Positions 8,716 to 18,600 of a DNA stretch of 64,000 nt are shown piece by piece; position 1 is the stretch's first letter, and the number at the start of each line of letters is the position of its first letter. The notes beneath the pieces were generated by a model, which saw only the letters and a program-made list of their open reading frames with translations, made no database searches and was not told the origin of the DNA. The stretch is from the NCBI RefSeq assembly GCF_000381965.1, contig NZ_KB908458.1, positions 1 to 64,000 of the forward strand, given 5' to 3'. This DNA comes from Oceanimonas smirnovii ATCC BAA-899. GTDB taxonomy: Bacteria; Pseudomonadota; Gammaproteobacteria; Enterobacterales; Aeromonadaceae. A program made the position numbers and the translations under genes.

Positions 8716-9546
8716 ATGAAAGCAGGACTGAAATCATTCGCTACCCTGGGTCTGCTGGCTTCGGCCCTGGCGCTGGCCGGTTGTGGTGAACAGAACGAAC
8801 AAACTACCGCCGAAGCCGAAGCTGCCAAGCCGCTGCGCCTGGGTGTGATTGCCGGTGCCGAGGAGCAGGTAGCCGAAGTGGCAGCCAGGGTCGCCAAAGA
8901 GCAATACAACCTGGAAGTAGAGCTGGTCTCCTTCAGCGACTACGTGACTCCCAACGTGGCCCTGAGCGACGGCAGCCTCGACATCAACGCCTTTCAGCAC
9001 AAGCCTTACCTCGACAAGCAGATTGCTGACCGTGGTTATGAGCTGGTACCGGTGGGCAACACCTTTGTATATCCCATTGCCGCCTACTCCAGGGTAGTCA
9101 AGTCGCTGGATGAACTGGCCGACGGTGCCAAAGTGGCCGTGCCCAACGACCCCACCAACCTGGGCCGCAGCCTGCTGCTGCTGGAGCAGCAGGGTCTGAT
9201 TGAAGTGGATGATGCCGTAGGCCTGGAAGCCACTCCCCTGAACATTACCGGCAATCCCAAAAACCTCGACATTATCGAGCTGGAAGCACCGCAGCTGCCC
9301 CGCTCGCTGGATGACGTGGCCTTTGCAGTGATCAACACCACCTATGCGTCACAAATCGACCTGCTGCCCGGCCGCGACAGCCTGTTTGTGGAAGACAAGG
9401 AGTCACCCTACGTTAACCTGATTGTATCCCGCAAAGATAACCAGAATGACGAGCGTATTCAGACCTTCGTCAAGGCGTATCAGAGCGAAGAGGTCTATCA
9501 GGCCGCACTGGAGCTGTTCAAAGGCGGTGTGGTAAAAGGCTGGTAA
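8716..9546 (+). CDS. metQ: methionine-binding lipoprotein
   Basis: Periplasmic, lipid-anchored methionine-binding protein of 276 aa (NlpA family). The signal peptide ends in the lipobox LAGC (Cys at about residue 23), followed by a low-complexity linker and the conserved LRLGVIAGAEEQ and DGSLDINAFQHKPYLD segments. A good ribosome site (AAGGAG, 8703-8708) precedes the ATG. A strong terminator follows at 9569, closing the operon. Confidence 0.96.
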   Translation: MKAGLKSFATLGLLASALALAGCGEQNEQTTAEAEAAKPLRLGVIAGAEEQVAEVAARVAKEQYNLEVELVSFSDYVTPNVALSDGSLDINAFQHKPYLDKQIADRGYELVPVGNTFVYPIAAYSRVVKSLDELADGAKVAVPNDPTNLGRSLLLLEQQGLIEVDDAVGLEATPLNITGNPKNLDIIELEAPQLPRSLDDVAFAVINTTYASQIDLLPGRDSLFVEDKESPYVNLIVSRKDNQNDERIQTFVKAYQSEEVYQAALELFKGGVVKGW

Positions 9547-9568
9547 GTTACTGCTCACTTTATCTTCA

Positions 9569-9596
9569 GGGCCACGGCATGCCGTGGCCCTTTTTT
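9569..9596 (+). terminator. Rho-independent terminator after metQ
   Basis: A perfect 22-bp palindrome (9569-9590, half-site GGGCCACGGCA) followed by six T (9591-9596). Confidence 0.9.
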
Positions 9597-9645
9597 ATGG
9601 TTGCTGCCATAATGCGATATTTACTCACCTGCGCAGGACGGATTT

Positions 9646-10149
9646 ATGCTCAACTGGTATCTTGCCCATTGCCGGCCCCGGGAAGAAGAGCGGGCGCTGC
9701 TTCATCTTGAGAACCAGAATGTGGAGTGTTTCTGTCCGTTTGTGGAAGCTAAACGTATCATTCGTGGTAAACGCATAGTCCGCAATGAAGCCCTGTTTTC
9801 CGGTTATGTGTTTTTGCGGGCCAACCTGAAAAAAATCAGCGCTACTTCTCTGCGTTCCACTCGCGGTGTCCGTAATCTGGTGCGCTTTGGCGACACTCCC
9901 TGCGTGGTGCCCGACGAACTTATTTTTGAGCTGATGTGCCGCACCGGAGACCCGCGTCTGCAGAACAAACTCAGCGATCTGCCCCAATGCGGCGACAGAG
10001 TCACCATTCACAGCGGTCCCTTTGCCGGTATGGAAGCCATCTATCAGGAAGCAGACGGCGATCATCGTGCTCTGTTGCTGATCAGCCTGCTGCAAAGTGA
10101 AACACGCGGCAGTTTTGCCAATACCGAATTTACCCCCCAGCCTAAATAA
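9646..10149 (+). CDS. rfaH: transcription antitermination factor RfaH
   Basis: NusG paralogue of 167 aa. The N-terminal NGN domain (WYLAHCRPREEERALLHLENQ...FSGYVFLRANL) binds RNA polymerase, and the C-terminal KOW segment starts at GDRVTIHSGPFAGMEAIY. In E. coli, RfaH recognises ops elements in long surface-polysaccharide, conjugation and toxin operons and recruits the ribosome. No ops element (GGCGGTAGC) is visible in this window. It is convergent with, and only 4 bp from, the gene at 10154, with no clear terminator between them. Confidence 0.93.
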   Translation: MLNWYLAHCRPREEERALLHLENQNVECFCPFVEAKRIIRGKRIVRNEALFSGYVFLRANLKKISATSLRSTRGVRNLVRFGDTPCVVPDELIFELMCRTGDPRLQNKLSDLPQCGDRVTIHSGPFAGMEAIYQEADGDHRALLLISLLQSETRGSFANTEFTPQPK

Positions 10150-10153
10150 GCCC

Positions 10154-11338
10154 TTAACGATGCTCCAGTACCAGGACTCTGTGATATTGCAGAGGCCGGT
10201 ATTCCTCCAGGTTATTATTTTCGGCAGGCCGCCACCAAAGTCCGGGAGAAAGTCTGAGGGGAAGCTCAAACATCAGTCGAATGCGGGATTCAAACTCGTC
10301 TTCGCTGTTATTCAGCACCGAGGTTTGTAACCGCAAAATACGCCAGGGTGCATAACTCAGCGACCACTGCCGGGAAGCGGCTGCCTTGTATTTATCACCA
10401 CTGCCGAACAACTGCAGCTGACGGCCCTGCCACTGGTAGTAACGGCCACTAATGCTGAGCCCGGGCAGCGCACTGATATTACCCTCACCAAACCAGACTC
10501 TCCCCGCAGCGGGCCGCTCACCGGAATACCAGGGAGAAAGCGGGCGGTATTGTGCTGCGCCCAGACGTAAATCCTGATGCTGCATCCATAATAGAACGCC
10601 ACCCCGTCTGTGATAGGTGTCATCCTGATAGTCAAACAGAGGCTGAAGGTGTAACTGATTGTCAGCCGGGAGATCACGGCGATAGTGCAAACCCAACTGA
10701 TAGGTAAGCCGGTCGTCCCGGTAATCTATTCCCAGTTCACTGTTAAGCTGCCGGTTCACCGGAAGTGCCAGCTGAGTATTAGCCCTGGCATCACGATCAA
10801 ACAAGGGTAATTGATAATCCCAGTACCAGTCACTGGGGTTCAGCCAGGGCAGCGCGGCCAGCTGGCTGGTGCCAAACGACAGAGTATCCTCAGCCAGCAG
10901 CTCGGTCTGGCTCAGCAGAAAACTGTCAATATCATCACTGGCAGCCGCTCTGGCAGCACTGGCCAGAGTCAGCAGCAACTCATCCGATTTGGGGGCAAGA
11001 GCAGGGTCGGGACGGCCCAGCACAGGCAAGGCCACTGAATCGGTAACGGGCAAGGTGGAAGTTCTGGCCGGCACCGGAGAAACCGCGCTCACATCGGTTC
11101 GCGGGGTTTTACGTGGTACTGACTTGTTTGGTACCCAAACCCAGTCTCCCGGTGCCAGCGGCACCAGAAAGCGCTCCCGGTTAAACTCAAATCGCAGCCG
11201 GCGTTCACTCAGCTGATAACGAGCCGCAAGCGCTCTCCAGCTCTCGCCTGCCACTACCTGATGCATCACCATCACTGGTCCGGCGGCCATGGCTGGCGTC
11301 ATGATCAACAAACACAGCAGCAGGTAAAACCAACGCAC
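10154..11338 (-). CDS. LysM plus inverse-autotransporter beta-barrel protein without passenger
   Basis: Protein of 394 aa, predicted in the outer membrane. A signal peptide (residues 1-18, ending AMA) is followed by a LysM-like module (about 26-70: VVAGESWRALAARYQLSERR...PGDWVWVPNK), a Ser/Ala/Pro-rich linker (70-150) and an inverse-autotransporter (intimin/YchO-type) barrel from about 160. Barrel hallmarks include LGIDYRDDRLTYQLGLHYRR, GERPAAGRVWF, GLSISGRYYQWQG and the terminal strand YHRVLVLEHR. Intimins and invasins carry Ig-like passenger domains after the barrel; here the protein ends with the barrel, as in YchO-like proteins. It lies 39 bp downstream of dgt on the same strand and may be the third gene of arcB-dgt. 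Function unknown. Confidence 0.75.
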   Translation of the reverse strand: MRWFYLLLCLLIMTPAMAAGPVMVMHQVVAGESWRALAARYQLSERRLRFEFNRERFLVPLAPGDWVWVPNKSVPRKTPRTDVSAVSPVPARTSTLPVTDSVALPVLGRPDPALAPKSDELLLTLASAARAAASDDIDSFLLSQTELLAEDTLSFGTSQLAALPWLNPSDWYWDYQLPLFDRDARANTQLALPVNRQLNSELGIDYRDDRLTYQLGLHYRRDLPADNQLHLQPLFDYQDDTYHRRGGVLLWMQHQDLRLGAAQYRPLSPWYSGERPAAGRVWFGEGNISALPGLSISGRYYQWQGRQLQLFGSGDKYKAAASRQWSLSYAPWRILRLQTSVLNNSEDEFESRIRLMFELPLRLSPGLWWRPAENNNLEEYRPLQYHRVLVLEHR

Positions 11339-11377
11339 CTGTCAGCCTCCAGCATTATTTATATCACGGTCTGGTAT

Positions 11378-12733
11378 TCAGCTCTGAAGACCACACAGCA
11401 GCCGATATTCTTCCAGCACATAGGTATCTGTCATGCCACTGATAAAGTCCAGCAGCAGGCGCACGCGAAAATACCATTCCCGCTCGGCCTCACTTTCAAA
11501 AAAAGGTGCGCTTTGGCTGTCGCGCCGATAGGCCGCCAGGTGCCGTGCCGGTAACCGGTGAAACAGCCGGCGCAGCAGCTGGCCATTGGCATCGCGGCGG
11601 TTTTCAAGATCCACAAACTCGGCCGCAGACAATGTCAGCAAAGGCGCAAAAGCGTCGAGCACACCCTTGAGTGCGGCAAACCCTGCCAGCTCAAGCGATT
11701 CGACCTCACGACGGCGAAACACATGTTCGTGAGCAAAGCTTTTCAGCCACTGCAGCGCGTCGGCGGGAGCCTGCTCCGCCGCCAGCAGCGGCTGATCGTG
11801 CTCCCCCTCAAGAATGGCCTGTTGGTACAACATAAACTGCTCAGTAACCAACGGCAGCAAGTCTTGCCCCAGCCGCTCACGAAAGCGGCTGAAAAACCCC
11901 GGCTCCTGCACGCGGGAGCCCTGCCATAGCGTCTTCAAATAGTCGTTGCCGTTATTCAGCAGGGCTCGTTCCAGCTCGGCCAGGCTGAGCACCCCCCTGT
12001 CGACGGCATCCTCCAGATCCGCCACGCCATAGGCCATGTCATCGGCCGCTTCCATCAGAAATGTCAGCGGATGACGGCCCCGGGCGGTAGTGGGAAAAAG
12101 TTGCCGGATTTGCTGCACCAGCGGCCGCTCACTGAAAAAGTGTCCGGGTTTTTGCTGCCAGCGGCCGCCGGTTTTGGGCTGATAAGCACCGCGCACATAT
12201 TTTTGCAGTGCTGCCAGCTGACTCAGGCTCAGATTCAGATCCTGCAGGGTATGCACCAGCCGAAGGCTCTGGGCATTCCCCTCAAACTGGCGTAAATCTG
12301 CCAGCAGCATAGGCCATTGCCGGGACGGCTCACCCACGGCCCGGCGAAACAAGCCCGGCAGCTGCTGTCCCAGCCAGTCAATCATAACCGCCTCGCCAAA
12401 ATGTCCAAAAGGCGGATTACCCACATCGTGCAGCAGGCAGGCCATCTCCACCAGACTGACCAGCGCATCCCGCTCTACTTCAGGTTCAAGCTCAGCGGCC
12501 ACCCTAAGTGCCAGCTGACGCCCGGTTTCCTTTACCTCCAGAGAATGAGTCAGGCGACTACGTACCGAGGCTTTTACGTCCAACGGAAACACCTGAGTCT
12601 TTTGCTGCAGCCGGCGTACCGGCGAGCACTGCACAATACGCGCCCTGTCTGCTTCTATTGCCTGCACTGTGGTTTCCGGTACAGAAGCAGGTCGTAACCG
12701 CTCAGCGCGGATCAGGTCTGCATAGCGACTCAT
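11378..12733 (-). CDS. dgt: deoxyguanosinetriphosphate triphosphohydrolase-like HD protein
   Basis: HD-superfamily dNTPase of 451 aa that hydrolyses dGTP (or dNTPs) to the nucleoside and triphosphate. The metal-binding residues are visible: His in RSRLTHSLEVKETG, the HD pair in CLLHDVGNPPFGHFGEAVM, and Asp in MEAADDMAYGVADLEDAV. It is shorter than E. coli Dgt (about 505 aa), so it may belong to the dGTPase-like group with a different substrate preference. Its ATG overlaps the arcB stop (ATGA), so the two are probably co-translated. Confidence 0.88.
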   Translation of the reverse strand: MSRYADLIRAERLRPASVPETTVQAIEADRARIVQCSPVRRLQQKTQVFPLDVKASVRSRLTHSLEVKETGRQLALRVAAELEPEVERDALVSLVEMACLLHDVGNPPFGHFGEAVMIDWLGQQLPGLFRRAVGEPSRQWPMLLADLRQFEGNAQSLRLVHTLQDLNLSLSQLAALQKYVRGAYQPKTGGRWQQKPGHFFSERPLVQQIRQLFPTTARGRHPLTFLMEAADDMAYGVADLEDAVDRGVLSLAELERALLNNGNDYLKTLWQGSRVQEPGFFSRFRERLGQDLLPLVTEQFMLYQQAILEGEHDQPLLAAEQAPADALQWLKSFAHEHVFRRREVESLELAGFAALKGVLDAFAPLLTLSAAEFVDLENRRDANGQLLRRLFHRLPARHLAAYRRDSQSAPFFESEAEREWYFRVRLLLDFISGMTDTYVLEEYRLLCGLQS

Positions 12734-15075
12734 ACACGCAACTCCAGCCAGTGCCGCAATTCCGCCAGATCCGGCTCAAGCAGCCGTTCCAGTTCATTCA
12801 CTCTGTCATCCAGCCGTTCCCACCAGTCGGGCAAATCCGGGCTTTGTATCTGCTGGGCCAGCAGCTGCACCCGCTTCAGCCCCACCGAACCCGCCGCCCC
12901 TTTTATTTTGTGAGCTTCTTCCACAATTTCCTGCTGCCGGCGTTCGGCAGTAACGCTTTTCAGCCGCGACAGATAATCACCCGCCATGGTGCCAAGCATA
13001 TCCACACTGGACAGCAAGGCCGCAGCACCTACCGTCTCCACATAGTCCTGCAGAAAAACAGTATCCAGTACCGCGTCGTCCCGGGAAGCCTCAGCAACGG
13101 CAGAAGAGACCGCCCTTGCAGCCTTGCCGCAAGGTGGCTTATGACCAAAAAAACGGGCCAGAACGCCTTTGATGGCCTTGGACGAGAGCGGTTTGCTGAT
13201 GGCATCATCCATACCGCCGGCCAGGTATTTCTGCTTGTCACTAATGACATTCGCTGTCAGCGCTACCAGCGGCGGCAATCTGGTTCCCTGCTGCTCAGCG
13301 TCTTGCCGCAGCCGGCCGGCGATATCAAAACCCGTCATGTCCGGCAGCTGAATATCCAGGAACACCAGATCAAACTGCTGCTCAGCCAGTAATGCAAAAG
13401 CTTCACCGCCGTTGCGGGCAACACTGACACTATGACCCAGTTTTTCCAGCAGAGCACAGGCCACGGTAATATTCAGCTCGACGTCTTCCACCAGCAATAC
13501 AGACAAACAAGGCAGCTGGGCCAGCACAGGGTCGTCTTTGGGTGCCTGAGTGGTAGGCACGGTAATGGTAATACTGAAGCAGGAACCCTCCCCCGGCTCG
13601 CTGTCCAGTTCAATGGTGCCATGCATGGCTTCCACCAGCTGCTGTGACACTGCCAGACCAATGCCGGTGCCGGTAGCGTGTTTGCTGCCTTCAATCTGAA
13701 AATAGAGCGCAAATATCTTTTGCTGCAAGGCGGCAGGAATACCGATACCGGTATCTTCAATATCAAAGCGCAGAGTAACTTCTCCGGGGGTCAGTTCATC
13801 AGCCATACAACGAATGGTGACGCCACCGTCGTCAGTAAACTTGACCGCATTACCCACCAGATTCCACAGCACCTGACGTAACCGGGTGCCATCCGCCTCA
13901 ATCCAGTCGGGTATGTCACCGTCCCGGTCAAAGTGCAGATACAGCCCCTTCTGCTCCGCCTGCAGCCGTGCCAGACTCTCCAGGTCATCAAGAAAGCCGG
14001 GCAAATCCATGGGTTCAGGTGCCAGCGTCAGCCGGCGGCGGTCCATTTTGTCGAGATCAATAATGTCATTAAAGATATTACCCAGGGTCACAGCGCTGAA
14101 GTGAATGGTCTTGAGATGCTGGCGCTGCTCGTCGCTGAGTTCAGTGGCCAGCAAAATACGGCTTAAGCCCACTATGCCGTTCAGCGGCGTACGCAGTTCG
14201 TGGCTGATGGTGGATATAAAAGTGGTTTTGTCCTGGCTCGCCTGCTCCAGCTCATTCTGATAGCGCTTGCGCTCGGTAATATCGCGGCCATAGCCCAACA
14301 GTCCCAGACGCTTGCCATCCCGATCAAAGAAGGGCACCTTGCGCAGCTCAAAGCAGGCTCGGCGGCCATCCGGATATTGCAACCACTGTTCGTAGGTTTG
14401 GGTTTCGTTGCGGGCAAAGACTTCTTTGTCGGTTTCTACTACTTTATCAGCCACGTCTTCCGGATACACATCGTAAGGAGTAAGGCCTATCAGCTCTTTT
14501 TCCGGCCGGCCGAGCAGATTTTCCATGGCCTTGTTACAGCCCGAAAATTCCTCCAGCTCATTACGGTAATACACCAGATCAGGTGAAGTATCGATAAAGG
14601 AGCGCAACAGTGCCGAGCGTTCCTGGGATTCCATCTGAGCTTTTTCCCGCTGAAACACTTCACTTTCCAGATCTTCAATGGCCTGCTGGCGGGCCGCCTG
14701 CGCCTTGCGGGTTTCTTCAATCTGACGATTAAGCAGCTCGATTTTTTCCTGCAACTCGCTGTTCAGCTCCTGATCCCGGTCGCGCATTTGCTGCAGCTTC
14801 TGCACCAGACGACTCAGCCGCTGGCGTGAATCCTCCAGCTGATCCACTACCACCGACAGAAAATACACCGCCCAGGGAGTGATCAGCAGGCCAAAGAAAA
14901 TAGAGCGCACCATATCCACCGACTCTACCGAGCCACGCAGAAACAGGGTAACCCCCACCTGTATAAAGATGGCCAGCAGAATAATGCAGGCAGCCAGCAA
15001 CATGCTGAAGCGGACTATGCCCAGCTTGGTCATCAGGTCCACATAGTACTGGGCCCAGGTTTTAATGGGTTTCAT
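12730..15075 (-). CDS. arcB: aerobic respiration control hybrid sensor kinase ArcB
   Basis: Tripartite sensor kinase of 781 aa (E. coli 778). Two N-terminal membrane helices (about 22-47 and 58-78) are followed by a long coiled coil (80-150), a PAS domain (155-270), a HisKA domain with ISHELRTPLNG (His292), a HATPase domain (NAVKF, DTGIGI, GTGIGLA), a receiver (FLDIQLPDMTGFDI) and a C-terminal HPt domain (EEAHKIKGAAGSVG). His292 and the cysteines at 180 and 241 fall at the same numbers as the phosphorylation site and redox-active cysteines of E. coli ArcB, so quinone-linked redox sensing and phosphorelay to ArcA are expected. The start is ATG 15073-15075, preceded by AAGGAAAG; the open frame extends 43 codons upstream without support. 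arcA is not in the window. Confidence 0.95.
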   Translation of the reverse strand: MKPIKTWAQYYVDLMTKLGIVRFSMLLAACIILLAIFIQVGVTLFLRGSVESVDMVRSIFFGLLITPWAVYFLSVVVDQLEDSRQRLSRLVQKLQQMRDRDQELNSELQEKIELLNRQIEETRKAQAARQQAIEDLESEVFQREKAQMESQERSALLRSFIDTSPDLVYYRNELEEFSGCNKAMENLLGRPEKELIGLTPYDVYPEDVADKVVETDKEVFARNETQTYEQWLQYPDGRRACFELRKVPFFDRDGKRLGLLGYGRDITERKRYQNELEQASQDKTTFISTISHELRTPLNGIVGLSRILLATELSDEQRQHLKTIHFSAVTLGNIFNDIIDLDKMDRRRLTLAPEPMDLPGFLDDLESLARLQAEQKGLYLHFDRDGDIPDWIEADGTRLRQVLWNLVGNAVKFTDDGGVTIRCMADELTPGEVTLRFDIEDTGIGIPAALQQKIFALYFQIEGSKHATGTGIGLAVSQQLVEAMHGTIELDSEPGEGSCFSITITVPTTQAPKDDPVLAQLPCLSVLLVEDVELNITVACALLEKLGHSVSVARNGGEAFALLAEQQFDLVFLDIQLPDMTGFDIAGRLRQDAEQQGTRLPPLVALTANVISDKQKYLAGGMDDAISKPLSSKAIKGVLARFFGHKPPCGKAARAVSSAVAEASRDDAVLDTVFLQDYVETVGAAALLSSVDMLGTMAGDYLSRLKSVTAERRQQEIVEEAHKIKGAAGSVGLKRVQLLAQQIQSPDLPDWWERLDDRVNELERLLEPDLAELRHWLELRV

Positions 15076-15664
15076 CAGGCTTTCCTTCGGCAACGGCAAG
15101 CTCAAAGAATACCGGCTCCGAAGTGCACTGTCATGTAGCCTGGCTGAATGATGTCTGCACCAAAAGAGGTAAATTTGACGTAACTCAGCGCCAGTCATTA
15201 CCAAAGACGATCAATATAAGCCGGTACATTTAGCCGATATGCACCAAAATTGAACATGCAACCAGCTGAACACGGACCACTTTCCCGCCTATGCACTGGT
15301 ATGGGGCAATTAATGCACCAATAAAATGCAGGAGTAAAATCAAGAAAAAGCGCCATTTTGTTGTAATAAAACAACAACTGGTGTGCATCACTTGCTTACG
15401 CCAAACATCAATAAAGAAAAGGATCAAAGGCACAAAAATCACATCAGGGCGGCATTAAACCCTAAACAAGCGCTTTTTACATTAAAAAAATCTGACATCA
15501 AGTCGCAGGACACGGTTACTTCGGAATGAAAACATTTCGTTGACCTCACAAAAAATTATCGATATTTTTGTAATTAAGCCACTTATGGCAACGGACGCTT
15601 CGACGCAGAATGCGCTGAGTAATACGCAGTCGCCCGGCCAGCAGCCGAGCAATGGAGGAAAGCA
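15076..15664. other. arcB-gltB divergent intergenic region
   Basis: A 589-bp A/T-rich spacer with no convincing gene. It contains a repeated half-site GCACCA at 15157-15162, 15241-15246 and 15315-15320, an inverse-like TGGTGTGC at 15379-15386, and several further TGCAC words; NtrC sites have GCACC/GGTGC arms. A sigma70-like promoter for gltB lies near its right end. A 70-codon hydrophobic minus-strand frame (15230-15442) has no ribosome site and looks like a by-product of A-rich DNA. Confidence 0.5.
15540..15568 (+). promoter_or_regulatory. probable sigma70 promoter of gltBD
   Basis: -35 TTGACC (15540-15545), a 17-bp spacer and -10 TATTTT (15563-15568). This leaves a leader of about 90 nt before gltB, whose start is preceded by TGGAGGAA. 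Confidence 0.5.
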
Positions 15665-18600
15665 ATGTCTCTTTATGACCCCACACTGGAAAAGGACAAC
15701 TGTGGCTTTGGTCTGATCGCCCATACCGAAGGCGAAACCAGTCATAAGCTAGTGCGCCTTGCCATTTCGGCACTGGATCGTATGCAGCACAGGGGCGGTA
15801 TTGCCGCTGACGGCAAAACCGGTGACGGTTGTGGCCTGCTGATGCAGAAACCCGACAGCTTCTTTCGCGCCGTGGCACAAGACAAGGGCTGGAGCCTGGG
15901 CCGTAAATATGCTGTGGGCATGCTGTTCCTCAACCCAGATGCCGCCCTGGCCGAGCAACACAGAGCCATTATTAACGAAGAGCTGGAGCGGGAAACCCTG
16001 AGCCTGGTGGGCTGGCGCGAGGTGCCGGTAAACCCGGGTGTGCTGGGCGAGATCGCCAAGGCTTCGCTGCCGCGCATTGAGCAGGTATTTGTTAACGCCC
16101 CTGCCGGCTGGGCCGAACAGGACATTGAGCGCCGCCTCTATATCGTGCGCCGCCGCATTGAAAAGCGCATCAGTGACGACTTTTTCTATGTGGTCAGCCT
16201 GTCCAACCTGGTGATGACTTACAAGGGCCTGTGCATGCCTGCGGATCTGCCCCGGTTCTACCTGGATCTGGCCGACATTCGCATGCAGTCTGCCATTTGC
16301 GTGTTTCACCAGCGCTTTTCCACCAATACTCAGCCGCGCTGGCCGCTGGCCCAGCCGTTCCGCTTTCTGGCCCACAACGGTGAAATCAATACCATCGGTG
16401 GTAACCGTCAGTGGGCCCAGGCCCGGGCCTACAAATTTGCCTCGCCGCTGCTGCCGGATCTGAAGGACGCCGCTCCCTATGTGAACACGTCAGGCTCCGA
16501 CTCCTCCAGCCTCGACAACATGCTGGAGCTGTTCCTGGCCGGCGGCATGGACCTGTTCCGTGCCATGCGCATGCTGATCCCGCCCGCCTGGCAGAAAAAC
16601 CCGGCCATGGACGAGGATCTGCGCGCCTTCTACGACTTCAACTCCATGCACATGGAGCCCTGGGACGGCCCTGCCGGCATAGTGATGTCCGACGGCCGCT
16701 TTGCCGCCTGTGCCCTGGACCGCAACGGACTGCGTCCGGCCCGCTATGTGCGCACCAAAGACGGCTTCATTACCCTGGCGTCGGAAATCGGCATCTGGGA
16801 CTACACCCCGGACGAAGTGCTGGAAAAAGGCCGGGTCGGCCCAGGCGAGCTGTTCGTGGTAGACACCGCCAGCGGCAAGATCTGGAACAGCTTTGAAATC
16901 GATGACGATCTCAAAGGCCGCCACCCCTATAAGGAATGGATGACCAAACACAAACGCAAACTGGAGCGCTTTGAAGACCTGTCCGACGAACAGGCCGGCC
17001 AGCGCGAGCTGGACGAGCGACAACTGCGCACCTATCAGAAACTGTTCGGCTATTCCATGGAAGAGCTGGACCAGGTCATTCGGGTGATGGGCGAAAACGG
17101 CCAGGAAGCGGTCGGCTCCATGGGGGACGACGCCCCCATGGCGGTGCTGTCCAGCCGGGCCCGCTCCGTCTATGACTATTTTCGCCAGATGTTTGCCCAG
17201 GTGACCAACCCGCCCATCGATCCGCTGCGGGAAAATCACGTTATGTCTCTGGCTACCCTGATCGGCCGGGAGCAGAACGTGTTTAACGAAACCCATGGCC
17301 ATGCCAACCGGGTTCAGTTTGAGTCACCCATTCTGCTGTACTCCGACTTTCATCAGCTGATGCAGCTGGATCAGTCCGAGCACAAACACTGCGTGCTGGA
17401 TCTGAACTTTGAGCCGGCCGAAGGCCTGAAGGCGGCCATCGAGCGGCTGTGTGAAGAAGCCACCACCGCCGTGCGCGACGGCGCCGTGCTGCTGGTGCTG
17501 AGTGACAGAGCCATTCGCGAAGACCGGCTGCCGATCCCCGCCGCCATGGCGGTGGGCGCAGTACAACGCACCCTGGTGGAAGCCAACCTGCGCTGCGACT
17601 CCAACATCATAGTAGAAACCGCCAGCACGCGGGATCCGCACCAGTTCGCCGTGCTGCTGGGCTTTGGCGCCACCGCCATCTACCCCTATCTGGCCTACGA
17701 GACCCTGGCCCGCCAGGTGGCCGACGGCGTGCTGAACATGCCCCTGCGCCAGGCGCTGCTGAACTTCCGCAACAGCATCAACAAGGGCCTGTACAAGGTG
17801 ATGTCCAAAATGGGCATCAGCACCGTCGCCTCTTACCGCTGCTCCCAGCTGTTTGAAGCCATCGGCCTGCACGACGAGGTGGTGGAACTGTGCTTCAAGG
17901 GAGTGTCCAGCCGTATTCAGGGCGCCGCCTTTGAAGATTTCCAGCAGGACCTGTTCAACCTGAGCAAGCTTGCCTGGATTGCCCGCAAGCCCCTGAACCA
18001 GGGCGGCCTGCTCAAATACGTGCATGACGGTGAATATCACAGCTACAACCCGGACGTGGTTACCAGCCTGCAAAAGGCGGTGCGCTCCGGCAACTATGAC
18101 GACTACAAGGTCTACGCCAGACTGGTGAACGAGCGTCCGGTGGCCACCCTGCGGGATCTGCTGACGCTGAAGCCCGCCGGTGCCGGTATTGACCTGAGTG
18201 AGGTGGAGCCTGCCAGCGAACTGTTCCCCCGTTTCGACAGCGCCGCCATGTCCATCGGCGCGCTGGGGCCGGAAGCCCACGAGTCGCTGGCCGTGGCCAT
18301 GAACCGCCTGGGCGGGCAGAGCAACTCCGGCGAGGGCGGCGAGGATCCCCGCCGTTTCAACAGCCTGAAGAACTCCAAAATCAAGCAGGTGGCCTCAGGC
18401 CGCTTTGGCGTGACCCCGCACTACCTGATGAACGCCGAGGTCATTCAGATCAAGGTGGCTCAAGGGGCCAAGCCCGGCGAGGGCGGCCAGCTGCCCGGCC
18501 ACAAGGTAACCGCCGAAATCGCCAAGCTGCGTTATGCGGTACCGGGGGTGACCCTGATCTCGCCGCCACCGCACCACGATATTTACTCCATCGAGGATCT

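Noticed and set aside
15300-15320. Possible sigma54 promoter (TGGGGCAATTAATGCA) before gltB
   Set aside because: GG/GC spacing fits, but -24 lacks CAC and -12 has ATGC in place of TTGC; too weak to call.
15230-15442. 70-codon hydrophobic minus-strand frame in the arcB-gltB spacer
   Set aside because: GTG start without a ribosome site; hydrophobicity follows from A-rich DNA read backwards; no conserved pattern.
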